A stretch of DNA of 64,000 nucleotides from Pseudomarimonas salicorniae (GCF_023156535.1 NZ_JALNMH010000006.1:62001-126000), one strand, 5' to 3'. Shown: positions 1 to 8,818, counted from the stretch's first letter. Numbers and translations are program-made. Notes: generated by a model from the sequence alone, not told the origin.

Positions 1-1775
1 GAGGGGATCTCGACGACACACCCGAGCTCCGAGTGGAGCAGTTCAGCCTGGTCAGCCCCGACATCGGCGAGTGGCGGCTGGAGGAGGGCGGCCAGATCGC
101 GCTGGGCCCGGTGATGCGCGTCGAGCCGCAGTGTCTGGTATCGGACGAGGCCCGGTTGTGCCTGCGCAGCCTCGAACCCGGAGCGCCCGGTGAGGCGGCC
201 CCCCTGGAGATCCAGCTGGATGACCTGGCGCTGACCCGCCTGGCTGCCCTGGGCGGGGCGCCGGAAAACCTGCGGATCGAAGGGCGACTGTCGGCCAGGG
301 CCCGCCTGCGCACCGCGCCCTCGATCGAACTGCTGGGCGTGGAAGGTGGGCTGGACGGCGGCAGCGTGGTCGACGAGGCGCTGGAGACTCCACAGCGACT
401 GGTCGCCTGGTCGGCGGCGCGCTGGGGCCTGCGTAGTGAGGATGGCCGCTGGAAGATCAAGGCCGGCGCGGATTTGCTGCCGGGGGGGCAGCTCAGACTG
501 CAACTCGACGCCGACGCCGCAGCGCCGCTGGACAGCAGCCGCTGGGATGGATCACTCGAGGTCGATATCGACCAGCTGCAGGCGCTGGCCCTGCTTGCGC
601 CGGACGTCACCGCCGCCAAGGGCGCCCTGCGCGGCAGCCTGCGTTGGAGCCCGGGTCTCGCTCCCCAGGGCGAGATCGCCCTGCAGGATTTCAGCGCGCG
701 CATTGCCGCGCTCGGCATCCAGCTGCGGGACTCTTCGCTCAGCCTGCGCCAGGGCGAGAACGGGCTGCTGCTGGACGGTCTGCTCGACACCGGCGAGGGC
801 CCACTGCGCGTCGAGGGCGAGGTCCAGCCCGGCGCCGAGGCCCGCGCCCGCATTCGTCTGGCAGGCGAGGGCGTGCTGGTTGCCGACACCCGGCGTCTGG
901 CCCTGCGCGCGTCGCCGGATCTCGAGATCCGCTGGCGTGGCGGGCAGCTCATCCTGCGGGGGAAGGTCGCCATTCCCAGCGCGCTGATCGACCTCGAGCG
1001 CATCGAGGCAGGCGTGCAACCGTCGCCCGACGTGGTCGTGCTCGATCCGCGCGAAGCGCGCCAGGGCGCGGCGGCGATGCCGTTGGATGCCAGCGTGCAG
1101 GTGGTGCTGGGCGAGGCGGTCAAGCTCTCCGGCTTCGGTTTCGACGGCCGCATCAGCGGCACGCTCAATATCCGCGAACAGCCGGGCAGGTCGATGCGCG
1201 GGCGCGGCACGCTGCAGCTAAGCGGCAGCTATCGCGCCTACGGGCAGGAGCTGGAGATCGAGCGTGGACGCCTGTTGTTTGCCTCGAGCGCGCTCGACAA
1301 CCCCGGCATCGACCTGCGCGCGCGACGCCCGCTGCGCGAGGTGGAAGTCGGTGTTGAGGTGCGCGGCCCCGCGCGCAACCCGCGCCTGAGCCTGTGGTCG
1401 CGACCGTCCATGGACCAGGCCGAGGCGCTGTCCTGGCTGGTGCTCGGCCAGCCGCTGGCCTCGGCCACCGAAGCCGACGGTGCCCAGCTCGGCCAGGCCG
1501 CCGCTGCGGTGGGCGGCAACCTGCTCGCAGCACGGATCGGCGGCCGGCTCGGCTTCGATACCTTTGGCGTCTCCGATTCAGAGGCCCTGGGCGGCGCGGC
1601 ATTCACCGTTGGCAAGTACCTTTCGCCCAAGCTATACCTCAGCTACGGCGTGGGCCTGTTCGACGAGGGCACCGTGGTCACCCTGCGTTACCTGATCAGC
1701 CGGCACTTCGACATCGAACTGGAGTCGGCCCGCGAGAGCCGGGCCGGCATCAACTACCGCATTGAGAAGGACTGA
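1..1775 (+). CDS. tamB: TamB, C-terminal part (translocation and assembly module, inner membrane subunit), partial
   Basis: The frame is open from the window edge (first full codon at base 3), so the N-terminus lies outside; the first in-frame GTG at 33 is internal. About 590 residues remain, against well over 1000 for a usual TamB. The visible part has the repetitive amphipathic beta-strand character of AsmA/TamB proteins (alternating short polar and hydrophobic stretches with many Gly/Asp turns). It ends in the conserved DUF490 domain, with a Gly-rich segment around QLGQAAAAVGGNLLA, then FTVGKYLSPKLYLSYGVGLF and a terminal aromatic-rich strand. TamB family members form a periplasm-spanning groove linked to TamA/BamA and to phospholipid transport to the outer membrane. 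TamA should lie upstream. Confidence in family is high; only the length is unknown. Confidence 0.93.
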   Translation, partial: GDLDDTPELRVEQFSLVSPDIGEWRLEEGGQIALGPVMRVEPQCLVSDEARLCLRSLEPGAPGEAAPLEIQLDDLALTRLAALGGAPENLRIEGRLSARARLRTAPSIELLGVEGGLDGGSVVDEALETPQRLVAWSAARWGLRSEDGRWKIKAGADLLPGGQLRLQLDADAAAPLDSSRWDGSLEVDIDQLQALALLAPDVTAAKGALRGSLRWSPGLAPQGEIALQDFSARIAALGIQLRDSSLSLRQGENGLLLDGLLDTGEGPLRVEGEVQPGAEARARIRLAGEGVLVADTRRLALRASPDLEIRWRGGQLILRGKVAIPSALIDLERIEAGVQPSPDVVVLDPREARQGAAAMPLDASVQVVLGEAVKLSGFGFDGRISGTLNIREQPGRSMRGRGTLQLSGSYRAYGQELEIERGRLLFASSALDNPGIDLRARRPLREVEVGVEVRGPARNPRLSLWSRPSMDQAEALSWLVLGQPLASATEADGAQLGQAAAAVGGNLLAARIGGRLGFDTFGVSDSEALGGAAFTVGKYLSPKLYLSYGVGLFDEGTVVTLRYLISRHFDIELESARESRAGINYRIEKD

Positions 1776-1909
1776 CGCGACATGCCGCCCGCGGCACGCG
1801 GCAAGCTGAACCGGCCCTGACAACGGCCCGTTTTGCGACTGCTACACTTCCGCCCCCTGCGGGCGGAGCGCCGCCCCGAAACCCGCTCAACGAAACATAG
1901 GAGCTCCCC

Positions 1910-2782
1910 ATGCGCGCGCCGCTGTTCATCGCTCTTTCCGCCGTTCTTCTGGCTGCCTGCGGGCAGCAGGGCTCCCAGCAGGAGCAGCAGGCCCGCCGCG
2001 AGCAGGCCCAGCAGGGCCCGACCGCGCCGCCGCCGGTTCCGGCTTCGGCCACTGCCATCCGCGGCACCCTCAACATCAACGGACTGAGCCAGCTGCCGCC
2101 CGGTCTGCAGCTGCGGCTGCGCGTACTGGATCGCACCGATCCGAGCATCGTCCCGCCGGTGGTGGCCGAGCGGGTCGAGCCGGCGCCGGCCAGCGTGCCC
2201 TACAACTATGCGCTGCCCTACGATCCGGCGACGATCAACCCCGATGGCCGCTACGTGGTCGACGGTGCCCTGGTCGCCGGCGAGGCGGTGCTCTACGGCA
2301 CCCCCAACTCGATCTGGGTGCTGACCCAGGGCGAGGACGCCAACGCCGACATCGGTCTGGAGCGCGGTGGCGGCCTGCCCCCGCCGGACATGGCGCCGGC
2401 CGATCTGCTGCGCCAGGAGTTCGACCGCCTCGAGCGTTCGATCGGCGGCATGAAGCGGATCAGCGGCGAGCGCATCGAGAACGACATCACTGTCGGCTGG
2501 GATGCCTTCGCCGACTCCTCGGGCATTCGCTTCGCCCGTCAGGCGATCGACTACGACAAGGGTGGCGTGGTGTCCTTCCGCTTCGCCTACAAGGATGGCC
2601 AGCCCTGGATTCTCGCCCGCGAACAGGGCGGTGTCGTGCAGATGGTCGGCTGGGCTGCTGACGGCACGCTGGCCCTGAACAGCGATACCAACGACAAGGC
2701 GCTGGACGAGAACGAGGTCGCCAGCCTGAAGGCCATGGCCGCCTCGGTTTACAGCGAGGCCGCCGCCAAGCACGGCGGCTGA
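1910..2782 (+). CDS. YbaY-like lipoprotein
   Basis: A 290-aa protein with a lipoprotein signal: hydrophobic core then LAAC with Cys17 as the predicted lipidated residue, followed by a Gln/Glu-rich linker (about 18-45). Residues about 48-135 (IRGTLNINGLSQLPPGLQLR and following) resemble the YbaY/YscW-type beta-sandwich domain seen in outer-membrane lipoproteins. The C-terminal half (about 150-290) matches nothing I recognise; it contains YDKGGVVSFRFAYKDGQPWI. The start has an AGGAGC Shine-Dalgarno eight bases upstream. The gene stands alone between tamB and the oxidase cluster and ends at a strong terminator. Function is unknown; an envelope role is inferred. Confidence 0.8.
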   Translation: MRAPLFIALSAVLLAACGQQGSQQEQQARREQAQQGPTAPPPVPASATAIRGTLNINGLSQLPPGLQLRLRVLDRTDPSIVPPVVAERVEPAPASVPYNYALPYDPATINPDGRYVVDGALVAGEAVLYGTPNSIWVLTQGEDANADIGLERGGGLPPPDMAPADLLRQEFDRLERSIGGMKRISGERIENDITVGWDAFADSSGIRFARQAIDYDKGGVVSFRFAYKDGQPWILAREQGGVVQMVGWAADGTLALNSDTNDKALDENEVASLKAMAASVYSEAAAKHGG

Positions 2783-2802
2783 GCCGGCCTTCACGGCGCA
2801 TG

Positions 2803-2838
2803 CCGACGGCGGCCTTCACGCCGCCGTCGGATGTTTTT
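2803..2838 (+). terminator. Rho-independent terminator after the YbaY-like lipoprotein
   Basis: A perfect 11-bp stem (CCGACGGCGGC / GCCGCCGTCGG) with a 6-base loop CTTCAC is followed by AT-G-TTTTT. It begins 20 bases after the stop codon and isolates the lipoprotein gene from the oxidase cluster. Confidence 0.85.
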
Positions 2839-3011
2839 CACGGCCGCAGGGGTAATCTGCGGCCCATGAAGCCTGTAGCCGCCGCCGCAGACGTCGATCG
2901 ACCGGATCGCAGCCTGCTTGCTTGCCGCTATGGTGCCCCAAGCACTATCATTCGCGGGCTTTTCGGCCTCCGCTTGGGCGGTCGTAGCGCTGGTCGACAG
3001 GGCTTCTCGCC

Positions 3012-3500
3012 ATGATCGAGAACTTCGCCGCCGCAGGCCCGTCGGGAGAGGCTCGGATCGTCATCCGTCCCAACCGATCGCTTTCCCTGCGCCAGGTGAG
3101 GGGCGTTGCGCTCGGCTACGCGGGCGTGGTGTCGATGATCAGCGTGCTGAGCTGGCTGCAGGGCAATGCCTTCGCGCCGCTTTTCGCGCTGCTCAACGCC
3201 GCGGTGTTTGCCGGCTGCCTGGCCTTGGTCTGGCGCCGCTGCTCCCGCGCCGAGTTGATAGCGGTGGGTTGCGATCACGTCCGCGTGCGCCGCCTTCCGG
3301 AGCTGGTCGATCTGTTCGATGCGCACCCGGCCTGGGTCCGCGTCGATACTTCGGCCGGGCGTGTGCGGATATGTTCGGCCGGTTGCCGGGTGGAAGTGGG
3401 CAGCTGGCTGGTCGAAGGCGAACGGGTCGCGCTGGCAAGGGCGCTGGACCAGGCGCTGGGACAGGCCCGCGGCGGCATGCCGGCGCGGCAGGAATTCTGA
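3012..3500 (+). CDS. DUF2244 family membrane protein
   Basis: A 162-aa protein with two adjacent membrane segments (about residues 34-50 and 54-73: VALGYAGVVSMISVLSWL and FAPLFALLNAAVFAGCLALVW). A soluble C-terminal part of about 85 residues carries the pattern VEVGSWLVEGERVALARALD near its end, as in DUF2244 proteins. In many alpha- and gammaproteobacteria this family sits next to cytochrome c oxidase genes. Here it ends 27 bases before coxB and is probably cotranscribed. A role in oxidase biogenesis is inferred from context only. Confidence 0.75.
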   Translation: MIENFAAAGPSGEARIVIRPNRSLSLRQVRGVALGYAGVVSMISVLSWLQGNAFAPLFALLNAAVFAGCLALVWRRCSRAELIAVGCDHVRVRRLPELVDLFDAHPAWVRVDTSAGRVRICSAGCRVEVGSWLVEGERVALARALDQALGQARGGMPARQEF

Positions 3501-3527
3501 ATCATGCGATGTGGTGGAGTTGATCGA

Positions 3528-4412
3528 ATGAAGGCTGCAGGAAAGGGCGTTCTCAGGGCCGCGGCCCTTGCGGCGTTGGGCATGGCGGGTCTGGCCGGTG
3601 CGGCCAATCCCGAGCGGTTCCAGCTCAACATGACCACCGGCGCGACCGACATGGCCGCCGAAGTGCATTCCCTGCACATGCTGATCTTCGGCATCTGCGT
3701 GGTGATTGGCATCATCGTGTTCGGCGCGATGATCATCGCGATGATCCGCTTCCGGAAATCGAAAGGCGCGGTGGCCGCCAAATGGAGCCACAACACCACG
3801 GCCGAGATCATCTGGACCGTGGTGCCGATCCTGATCCTGGTCGGCATGGCGGTTCCCGCCACCAAGACCCTGTTCAAGTTCGATGACGTCACCGGCGCCG
3901 AGATGACTGTCAAGGTCACCGGCTACCAGTGGATGTGGCGCTACGAGATCCTCAACTACAAGGGCGAGTCGACTCCGGTCAACTTCGTTTCGCGTCTTGA
4001 CCTGGACAGCGACCGCATCCGCCAGCTGGGTTCGGGCGAGAACCCGACCCTCGACGCCAACCCGAACTACCTGCTCGACGTCGACAAGGCCCTGGTTCTG
4101 CCGACCAACACCAAGATCCGCTTCGTGATCACCGCGGATGACGTCATCCACGCCTGGTGGGTGCCTGCCCTGGGCTGGAAGCAGGATGCCGTGCCCGGCT
4201 TTGTCAACGAGGCCTGGACCGAGATCAACGAACCCGGCGTCTATCGCGGCCAGTGCGCCGAGCTGTGCGGCAAGGACCACGGGTTCATGCCGATCGTCGT
4301 GAAGGCGGTCCCGCCGTCCGAGTTCCAGACCTACCTCGCGGCCGAGACGGCCGCCCGCGACGAAGCCGCGCGTACCGCGCAGGCCGCCGCTCCCGCGCCC
4401 TCCAAGGGCTGA
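3528..4412 (+). CDS. coxB: Cytochrome c oxidase subunit II (aa3-type)
   Basis: A 294-aa protein that accepts electrons from cytochrome c through the binuclear CuA centre and passes them to subunit I. It has a Sec signal peptide (MKAAGKGV... to GLAGAA), two transmembrane helices (about 48-75 and 94-115), and a periplasmic cupredoxin domain with the full CuA ligand set: a His in DDVIHAWWVP and then CAELCGKDHGFMP. The C-terminus ends in an Ala-rich tail and has no fused cytochrome c domain. I chose the ATG at 3528 over the one at 3504 because it has a GTGGAG upstream and gives a proper signal peptide. First structural gene of the oxidase operon. Confidence 0.97.
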   Translation: MKAAGKGVLRAAALAALGMAGLAGAANPERFQLNMTTGATDMAAEVHSLHMLIFGICVVIGIIVFGAMIIAMIRFRKSKGAVAAKWSHNTTAEIIWTVVPILILVGMAVPATKTLFKFDDVTGAEMTVKVTGYQWMWRYEILNYKGESTPVNFVSRLDLDSDRIRQLGSGENPTLDANPNYLLDVDKALVLPTNTKIRFVITADDVIHAWWVPALGWKQDAVPGFVNEAWTEINEPGVYRGQCAELCGKDHGFMPIVVKAVPPSEFQTYLAAETAARDEAARTAQAAAPAPSKG

Positions 4413-4440
4413 TCCGAGACAACTTTAGAGGCAGGCAGAC

Positions 4441-6051
4441 ATGGCAACCGAGCACGCCGCACACCACGACGACCACCACCACGCGCCGAGCTTCTTCCAG
4501 CGCTGGTTCCTGGCCACCAACCACAAGGACATCGGTACGCTGTACCTGCTGTTCTCGTTGACCATGTTCCTGATCGGCGGCGCCATGGCGCTGGTGATCC
4601 GCGCCGAGCTGTTCCAGCCCGGTCTGCAGCTGGTCAATCCGGAATTCTTCAACCAGATGACCACCATGCACGCGCTGATCATGGTGTTTGGTGCGGTCAT
4701 GCCGGCCTTCGTCGGCCTTGCCAACTGGATGATTCCGCTGATGGTCGGCGCGCCGGACATGGCGCTGCCGCGCATGAACAACTGGTCCTTCTGGATCCTG
4801 CCGTTCGCCTTCTCCATGCTGCTGGCCACCCTGTTCATGCCGGGCGGCGCCCCCGCCGCGGGCTGGACGCTGTATCCGCCGCTGGTGCTGCAGGGCGGCT
4901 CGAACGTGGCCTTCGCGGTGTTCGCCGTCCACCTGATGGGCATCAGCTCGATCATGGGCGCGATCAACATCATCGCCACCATCCTCAACATGCGCGCTCC
5001 GGGCATGGACCTGCTGAAGATGCCGGTCTTCGTCTGGACCTGGCTGATCACCGCCTTCCTGCTGATCGCAGTGATGCCGGTGCTGGCCGGCGCGGTCACC
5101 ATGCTGCTGACCGACAAGTTCTTCGGCACCAGCTTCTTCAGCGCCGCCGGCGGCGGTGACCCGGTGCTGTTCCAGCACATCTTCTGGTTCTTCGGGCACC
5201 CCGAGGTCTACATCATGATCCTGCCGGCCTTCGGCATCGTCAGCGAGATCATTCCGACCTTCTCCCGAAAGCCTCTGTTCGGCTACCAAGCGATGGTCTA
5301 CGCGACCGCCTCGATCGCCTTCCTGAGCTTCATCGTCTGGGCCCACCACATGTTCACCGTGGGCATGCCGCTGGGCGGCAAGCTGTTCTTCATGTACGCG
5401 ACCATGCTGATCGCCATCCCCACCGGGGTGAAGGTGTTCAACTGGGTCTCGACCATGTGGAAGAGCTCGATGAGCTTCGAGACGCCGATGCTGTTCGCGG
5501 TCGGCTTCGTGATCATGTTCACCATCGGCGGCTTCTCGGGCCTGATGCTGGCGATCACGCCGGCCGACTACCAGTACCACGACACCTATTTCGTGGTCGC
5601 CCACTTCCACTACGTGCTGGTCACCGGCGCCGTGTTCTCGATCATGGCGGCGGCCTACTACTGGCTGCCGAAGTGGACCGGGCACATGTACGACGAGCGC
5701 CTCGGCAAGATCCATTTCTGGTGGTCGACCATCTCGGTCAACCTGCTGTTCTTCCCGCAGCACTTCCTTGGCCTGGCCGGCATGCCGCGCCGCATCCCGG
5801 ACTACAACGTCGCCTTCGCCGACTTCAACATGTGGTCCTCGATCGGCGGCTTCGCCTTCGGCTTCGCCCAGATCTTCTTCTGCTACATCGTCTGGAAGTG
5901 CGTGAAGGGTGGCCAGAAGGCGTCCGATCGCGTCTGGGAAGGTGCTCGCGGCCTGGAGTGGACCGTGCCTTCGCCGGCCCCGCACCACACCTTCACCACC
6001 CCGCCGGTGATCCGTGACCAGGACTTGGCCCACGGTGACGTCACCCACTAA
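4441..6051 (+). CDS. coxA: Cytochrome c oxidase subunit I (aa3-type)
   Basis: A 536-aa protein with twelve predicted transmembrane helices; it holds heme a and the heme a3-CuB site where oxygen is reduced to water with proton pumping. Visible signatures: FWFFGHPEVYIMILP (CuB His, cross-linked Tyr and the D-channel Glu), VWAHHMFTVG (further CuB ligands) and HDTYFVVAHFHYVL (the helix X His ligands of hemes a and a3). A His-rich N-terminus (residues 4-17) is unusual but seen in related proteins. Lies 28 bases after coxB with a GGCAGGC-type Shine-Dalgarno. The long minus-strand frame across this gene is a GC-skew shadow. Confidence 0.98.
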   Translation: MATEHAAHHDDHHHAPSFFQRWFLATNHKDIGTLYLLFSLTMFLIGGAMALVIRAELFQPGLQLVNPEFFNQMTTMHALIMVFGAVMPAFVGLANWMIPLMVGAPDMALPRMNNWSFWILPFAFSMLLATLFMPGGAPAAGWTLYPPLVLQGGSNVAFAVFAVHLMGISSIMGAINIIATILNMRAPGMDLLKMPVFVWTWLITAFLLIAVMPVLAGAVTMLLTDKFFGTSFFSAAGGGDPVLFQHIFWFFGHPEVYIMILPAFGIVSEIIPTFSRKPLFGYQAMVYATASIAFLSFIVWAHHMFTVGMPLGGKLFFMYATMLIAIPTGVKVFNWVSTMWKSSMSFETPMLFAVGFVIMFTIGGFSGLMLAITPADYQYHDTYFVVAHFHYVLVTGAVFSIMAAAYYWLPKWTGHMYDERLGKIHFWWSTISVNLLFFPQHFLGLAGMPRRIPDYNVAFADFNMWSSIGGFAFGFAQIFFCYIVWKCVKGGQKASDRVWEGARGLEWTVPSPAPHHTFTTPPVIRDQDLAHGDVTH

Positions 6052-6060
6052 GGGTCCGCA

Positions 6061-6086
6061 CGACCTCCCGCCGCGGCGGGAGGTCG
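6061..6086 (+). promoter_or_regulatory. Perfect 12-bp inverted repeat between coxA and the small membrane protein
   Basis: CGACCTCCCGCC, two bases, then GGCGGGAGGTCG: a perfect palindrome starting 9 bases after the coxA stop and ending 13 bases before the next ATG. There is no U-tract, so it is not a canonical terminator. It could be a 3'-stabilising hairpin or a partial terminator that lowers expression of the assembly genes downstream. That role is inferred. Confidence 0.6.
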
Positions 6087-6099
6087 GCCCAAGGAAGCC

Positions 6100-6231
6100 A
6101 TGCTGTTGAACGCCCCCGACTCCCCGGAAGCCCGCCGAGCCGCCGCAAGGCGCACGGCATGGTGGGTGGCTGGCATCGCCCTGGGCGTGTACGCCCTGTT
6201 CATCTATCTCGGAGCTACCGGTCCGCGATGA
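6100..6231 (+). CDS. 43-aa single-pass membrane peptide (cytochrome oxidase small assembly protein type)
   Basis: ATG at 6100, stop TGA at 6229-6231. The peptide starts MLLNAPDSPEARRAAARRTA, followed by one hydrophobic helix (WWVAGIALGVYALFIYLG) and a short ATGPR tail. An AAGGAA Shine-Dalgarno lies five bases upstream. Its stop overlaps the ATG of ctaG (ATGA at 6228-6231), so the two are translationally coupled. Short single-helix peptides with an Arg-rich N-terminus are found at this place in oxidase operons of related proteobacteria and are annotated as small assembly proteins; the exact role is not established. Confidence 0.85.
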   Translation: MLLNAPDSPEARRAAARRTAWWVAGIALGVYALFIYLGATGPR

Positions 6232-6791
6232 GCCCCACTTCTCGCCACGTCCTGCGTCGTGCCGCCTTCGCCAGCCTGGCGGCGTTCACGCTTGCCTTCG
6301 CGCTGGTGCCGATCTACCGGATCGCCTGCGAGAAATTGTTCGGCATCCGCTTCGAGGAAGGGCCGGCCGAGGTGCGCGGCTTCGAGGCCGACCTCTCCCG
6401 CGAGGTGGTGGTCGAGTTCGACACCAGCGTGAACTCCAAGCTGCCCTGGAGCTTCCGTTACGAAGTGCCGTCGATGAAGGTCAATCCGGGCGTGCTGACC
6501 GAGGCGATCTTCTACGCGCGCAACGACTCCGACAAGCCGATCGTCGGCCAGGCCGTGCCCTCGGTGGCGCCGAGCTCGGCGGCGATCTATTTCAACAAGA
6601 CCGAGTGCTTCTGCTTCACCGAGCAGCTGCTGGCGCCGGGCGAGGAGCGCGCCATGCCGGTGCGCTTCGTCGTCGACCCGGCCCTGCCCGGCAAGACCCA
6701 GACGCTCACGCTTTCCTATACGTTCTACAATAACGATCTCGCCACCCGGCGCGTCCGCGAACAGGCGGGCACGCTGGCAGGCAGCCACTGA
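6228..6791 (+). CDS. ctaG: Cytochrome c oxidase assembly protein CtaG/Cox11
   Basis: A 187-aa copper chaperone that delivers copper to the CuB site of subunit I. It has one N-terminal membrane anchor (about 10-28, AAFASLAAFTLAFALVPIY) and a periplasmic immunoglobulin-like domain. The hallmark copper-binding CFCF sequence is present (KTECFCFTEQLL), followed by MPVRFVVDP and the conserved LSYTFY strand. The ATG at 6228 overlaps the stop of the 43-aa peptide gene. An upstream in-frame ATG at 6159 lies inside that small gene in another frame and would add an unrelated N-terminus, so it is not used. Confidence 0.96.
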   Translation: MSPTSRHVLRRAAFASLAAFTLAFALVPIYRIACEKLFGIRFEEGPAEVRGFEADLSREVVVEFDTSVNSKLPWSFRYEVPSMKVNPGVLTEAIFYARNDSDKPIVGQAVPSVAPSSAAIYFNKTECFCFTEQLLAPGEERAMPVRFVVDPALPGKTQTLTLSYTFYNNDLATRRVREQAGTLAGSH

Positions 6792-6817
6792 ATCAACGAC
6801 CTTCCCCGGGGAACTCC

Positions 6818-7690
6818 ATGGCCCAGACCCACGACGCCAACATCTATTACGTGCCGCATCACAGCCACTGGCCGCTGGTCGGCTCGGTCGGCCTGTGCAC
6901 CACCGTCGTCGGTGCCGCCTCCTGGATCAATGGCGCCGGCTGGGGCCAGTGGATGATGTTCGCCGGCATGGCGATCCTCATCTACATGCTGTTCGGCTGG
7001 TTCGGCAACGTGATCAGCGAGTCGATCAAGGGCTACTACAACAAGCAGGTCGACACCTCGTTCCGGATGGGCATGATCTGGTTCATCTTCTCCGAGGTGA
7101 TGTTCTTCGCCGCCTTCTTCGGCGCGCTGTTCTACGCTCGCGCGCTTTCGGTGCCCTGGCTGGGTGGCGAGGGTGACGGCGCGGCCACGCATTCCCTGCT
7201 GTGGCAGGGCTTCGATGGCGCCTGGCCGACCAATGGTCCGGCGGGAGTGGGCGGTCAGTTCGAGCTGATCCCGGCCTACGGTCTGCCGCTGCTGAACACC
7301 CTGCTGCTGCTCGCTTCGGGCGTGACCATCACCATCGCCCATCACGCCCTGCGTGCCGGCAAGCGCACCTCCTTGCTGTTCTGGCTGGCCGCGACCGTCG
7401 TACTCGGCAGCGTCTTCCTGTACTTCCAGGCGGTTGAGTACATCCACGCCTACCAGGATCTCAACCTGACTCTGTCGTCGGGCATCTATGGCTCGACCTT
7501 CTTCATGCTTACCGGCTTCCACGGCATGCACGTGACCCTGGGTGCCATCATGCTGACGGTGATCTGGTTCCGCTGTCTCAAGGGCCACTTCACCAAGGAC
7601 AACCATTTCGGTTTCGAAGCGGTGGCCTGGTACTGGCACTTCGTCGACGTGGTCTGGCTCGGCCTGTTCCTGTTCGTCTACGTTTTGTAA
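6818..7690 (+). CDS. coxC: Cytochrome c oxidase subunit III
   Basis: A 290-aa integral membrane protein with about seven helices and the family signatures MIWFIFSEVMFFAAFFGALF and GFHGMHVTLGAIML, ending in the conserved FVDVVWLGLFLFVYV. Subunit III stabilises the oxidase core and supports proton uptake. It starts 26 bases after ctaG with CCCCGGGGAA upstream, and is the last gene before a terminator. Length is normal for the family. Confidence 0.97.
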   Translation: MAQTHDANIYYVPHHSHWPLVGSVGLCTTVVGAASWINGAGWGQWMMFAGMAILIYMLFGWFGNVISESIKGYYNKQVDTSFRMGMIWFIFSEVMFFAAFFGALFYARALSVPWLGGEGDGAATHSLLWQGFDGAWPTNGPAGVGGQFELIPAYGLPLLNTLLLLASGVTITIAHHALRAGKRTSLLFWLAATVVLGSVFLYFQAVEYIHAYQDLNLTLSSGIYGSTFFMLTGFHGMHVTLGAIMLTVIWFRCLKGHFTKDNHFGFEAVAWYWHFVDVVWLGLFLFVYVL

Positions 7691-7754
7691 GCCCCGCGAC
7701 TCGGGCGCCGCGGCCTTGCTTCGGCGTGGCCCGGAGCCCCTGACCTAGCAGCTT

Positions 7755-7786
7755 CTTCGGGCCGGGAGACCGGCCCGAAGCGTTTT
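7755..7786 (+). terminator. Rho-independent terminator after coxC
   Basis: Perfect 11-bp stem CTTCGGGCCGG / CCGGCCCGAAG around a GAGA loop, followed by CGTTTT. It closes the DUF2244-coxB-coxA-ctaG-coxC operon 64 bases after the coxC stop. Confidence 0.88.
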
Positions 7787-7834
7787 CTGGCAGCGGGCCC
7801 CGAGTCTGCTTCGGGCGGCGTTCCGCCGGAATGC

Positions 7835-8041
7835 CTAGGGCTGGACGCCGTGCGGCTCGATGATGCCGGTGGCAATGCCGAGCAGGACGAGCAGGATCAG
7901 CACCACGGACAGCGCGATGCGCTTGGTGAGCGCATTGACGGTGCGGTTGGTCGTGCCCTTGTCGACCAGCATGTAGTACAGGCCCGCCCCCAGGTTGTAG
8001 AGGATGACGAGCAGGAATGCGACGATGACCAGGGTTTTCAT
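7835..8041 (-). CDS. Twin-transmembrane protein (DUF2909 family)
   Basis: A 68-aa protein beginning MKTLVIVAFLLVILYNLGAG, with two membrane helices (about 1-22 and 43-62) joined by a loop VDKGTTNRTVNALTKRIALS. The conserved G-x-G-x-x-x-L turn and TxxRTVxALTxRI loop are those of DUF2909 proteins, which lie beside cox genes in many gammaproteobacteria. A start 10 codons upstream (8071) is possible, but MKTL is the better family start. Divergent from the SURF1 gene with a 66-base gap. Function unknown. Confidence 0.8.
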   Translation of the reverse strand: MKTLVIVAFLLVILYNLGAGLYYMLVDKGTTNRTVNALTKRIALSVVLILLVLLGIATGIIEPHGVQP

Positions 8042-8107
8042 GATGCGGGCCAGGGAGGTTGAAACCCGCATTATGGGCGTGCCGACGCGAGTGGGGCGAG
8101 AAGGACG

Positions 8108-8818
8108 GTGAGGCCGGCTCTGCTCCTCGGCTGGGTCTTCGCCCTGCTGCTGGCCTGTCTTTTCGGCGCCCTGGGTGCCTGGCAGTACGGCCGCGGCGTC
8201 GCCAAGACCGCGTTCCTCGAGGCCTGGGACAGCGCACTCGAGGCGCCGCCCGAGACGCTGCTGCCCTGGCGGCGGGCTGAGGTCGTCGAGCGCCCGCAGC
8301 CGGTTACCGGACGCATCGATGCGCTGGACGGCGGACGCTGGCTGCTGCTCGACAATGCGCGGCGTGGATCGGAGGTGGGCTTGCGCGCCTATTTCATCGC
8401 CTCCGTGGGCGATGATCGGGGCCTGCTCGTGGATGCTGGCTGGCTGCCCTTCGACCGCGCCCGCGGCCTGCCTGACATGCCGCCCCTGCCGCGTCAGGAG
8501 CCCGCCGACGGGCTGTTGGTGCCCTGGCCGGGGCAGGGTATCGCTCTCGGCGAATCCGGGTTCGCTGCCGCCGGGCAGCCGACCCTGCTACTGCGGCTCG
8601 AGCGCGAGAGGCTGGCCGCCGACGCCGGGGTTGATCTGGTCGATGGCCTGCTGCGGCTCGCGCCGCGCGATGGGGCTGCCTTTGCGCGCGATCTCGACGC
8701 ACTGCCGAATACCCTTCCGGCGGAGAAACACTTCGGCTATGCCCTGCAGTGGTGGGGCCTGGCCTTCGCCACGCTGGTCGTGGCCACCGTCCTGACCCTG
8801 CGGAGACGCCCCCGGTGA
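8108..8818 (+). CDS. SURF1 family cytochrome oxidase biogenesis protein
   Basis: A 236-aa protein with two membrane helices, one at each end (about 5-24 and 211-229), and a periplasmic loop between, the SURF1 topology. The LGAWQYGRG motif follows the first helix and KHFGYALQWWGLAFA forms the second, both diagnostic. SURF1 (Shy1) proteins help insert heme a into subunit I. The GTG start at 8108 has GAAGGA just upstream. Its stop overlaps the GTG of the next gene (GTGA), the first of four genes in an assembly operon. Confidence 0.93.
   Translation: MRPALLLGWVFALLLACLFGALGAWQYGRGVAKTAFLEAWDSALEAPPETLLPWRRAEVVERPQPVTGRIDALDGGRWLLLDNARRGSEVGLRAYFIASVGDDRGLLVDAGWLPFDRARGLPDMPPLPRQEPADGLLVPWPGQGIALGESGFAAAGQPTLLLRLERERLAADAGVDLVDGLLRLAPRDGAAFARDLDALPNTLPAEKHFGYALQWWGLAFATLVVATVLTLRRRPR

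Noticed and set aside
4285-6048. 587-residue minus-strand open frame across coxA
   Set aside because: Same reason: reverse reading of a GC-rich membrane protein gene gives long His/Asp/Glu-rich frames.
6159-6227. Upstream start for ctaG at 6159
   Set aside because: Lies within the 43-aa gene in another frame and is not family-like; the ATG at 6228 is coupled and gives the normal N-terminus.
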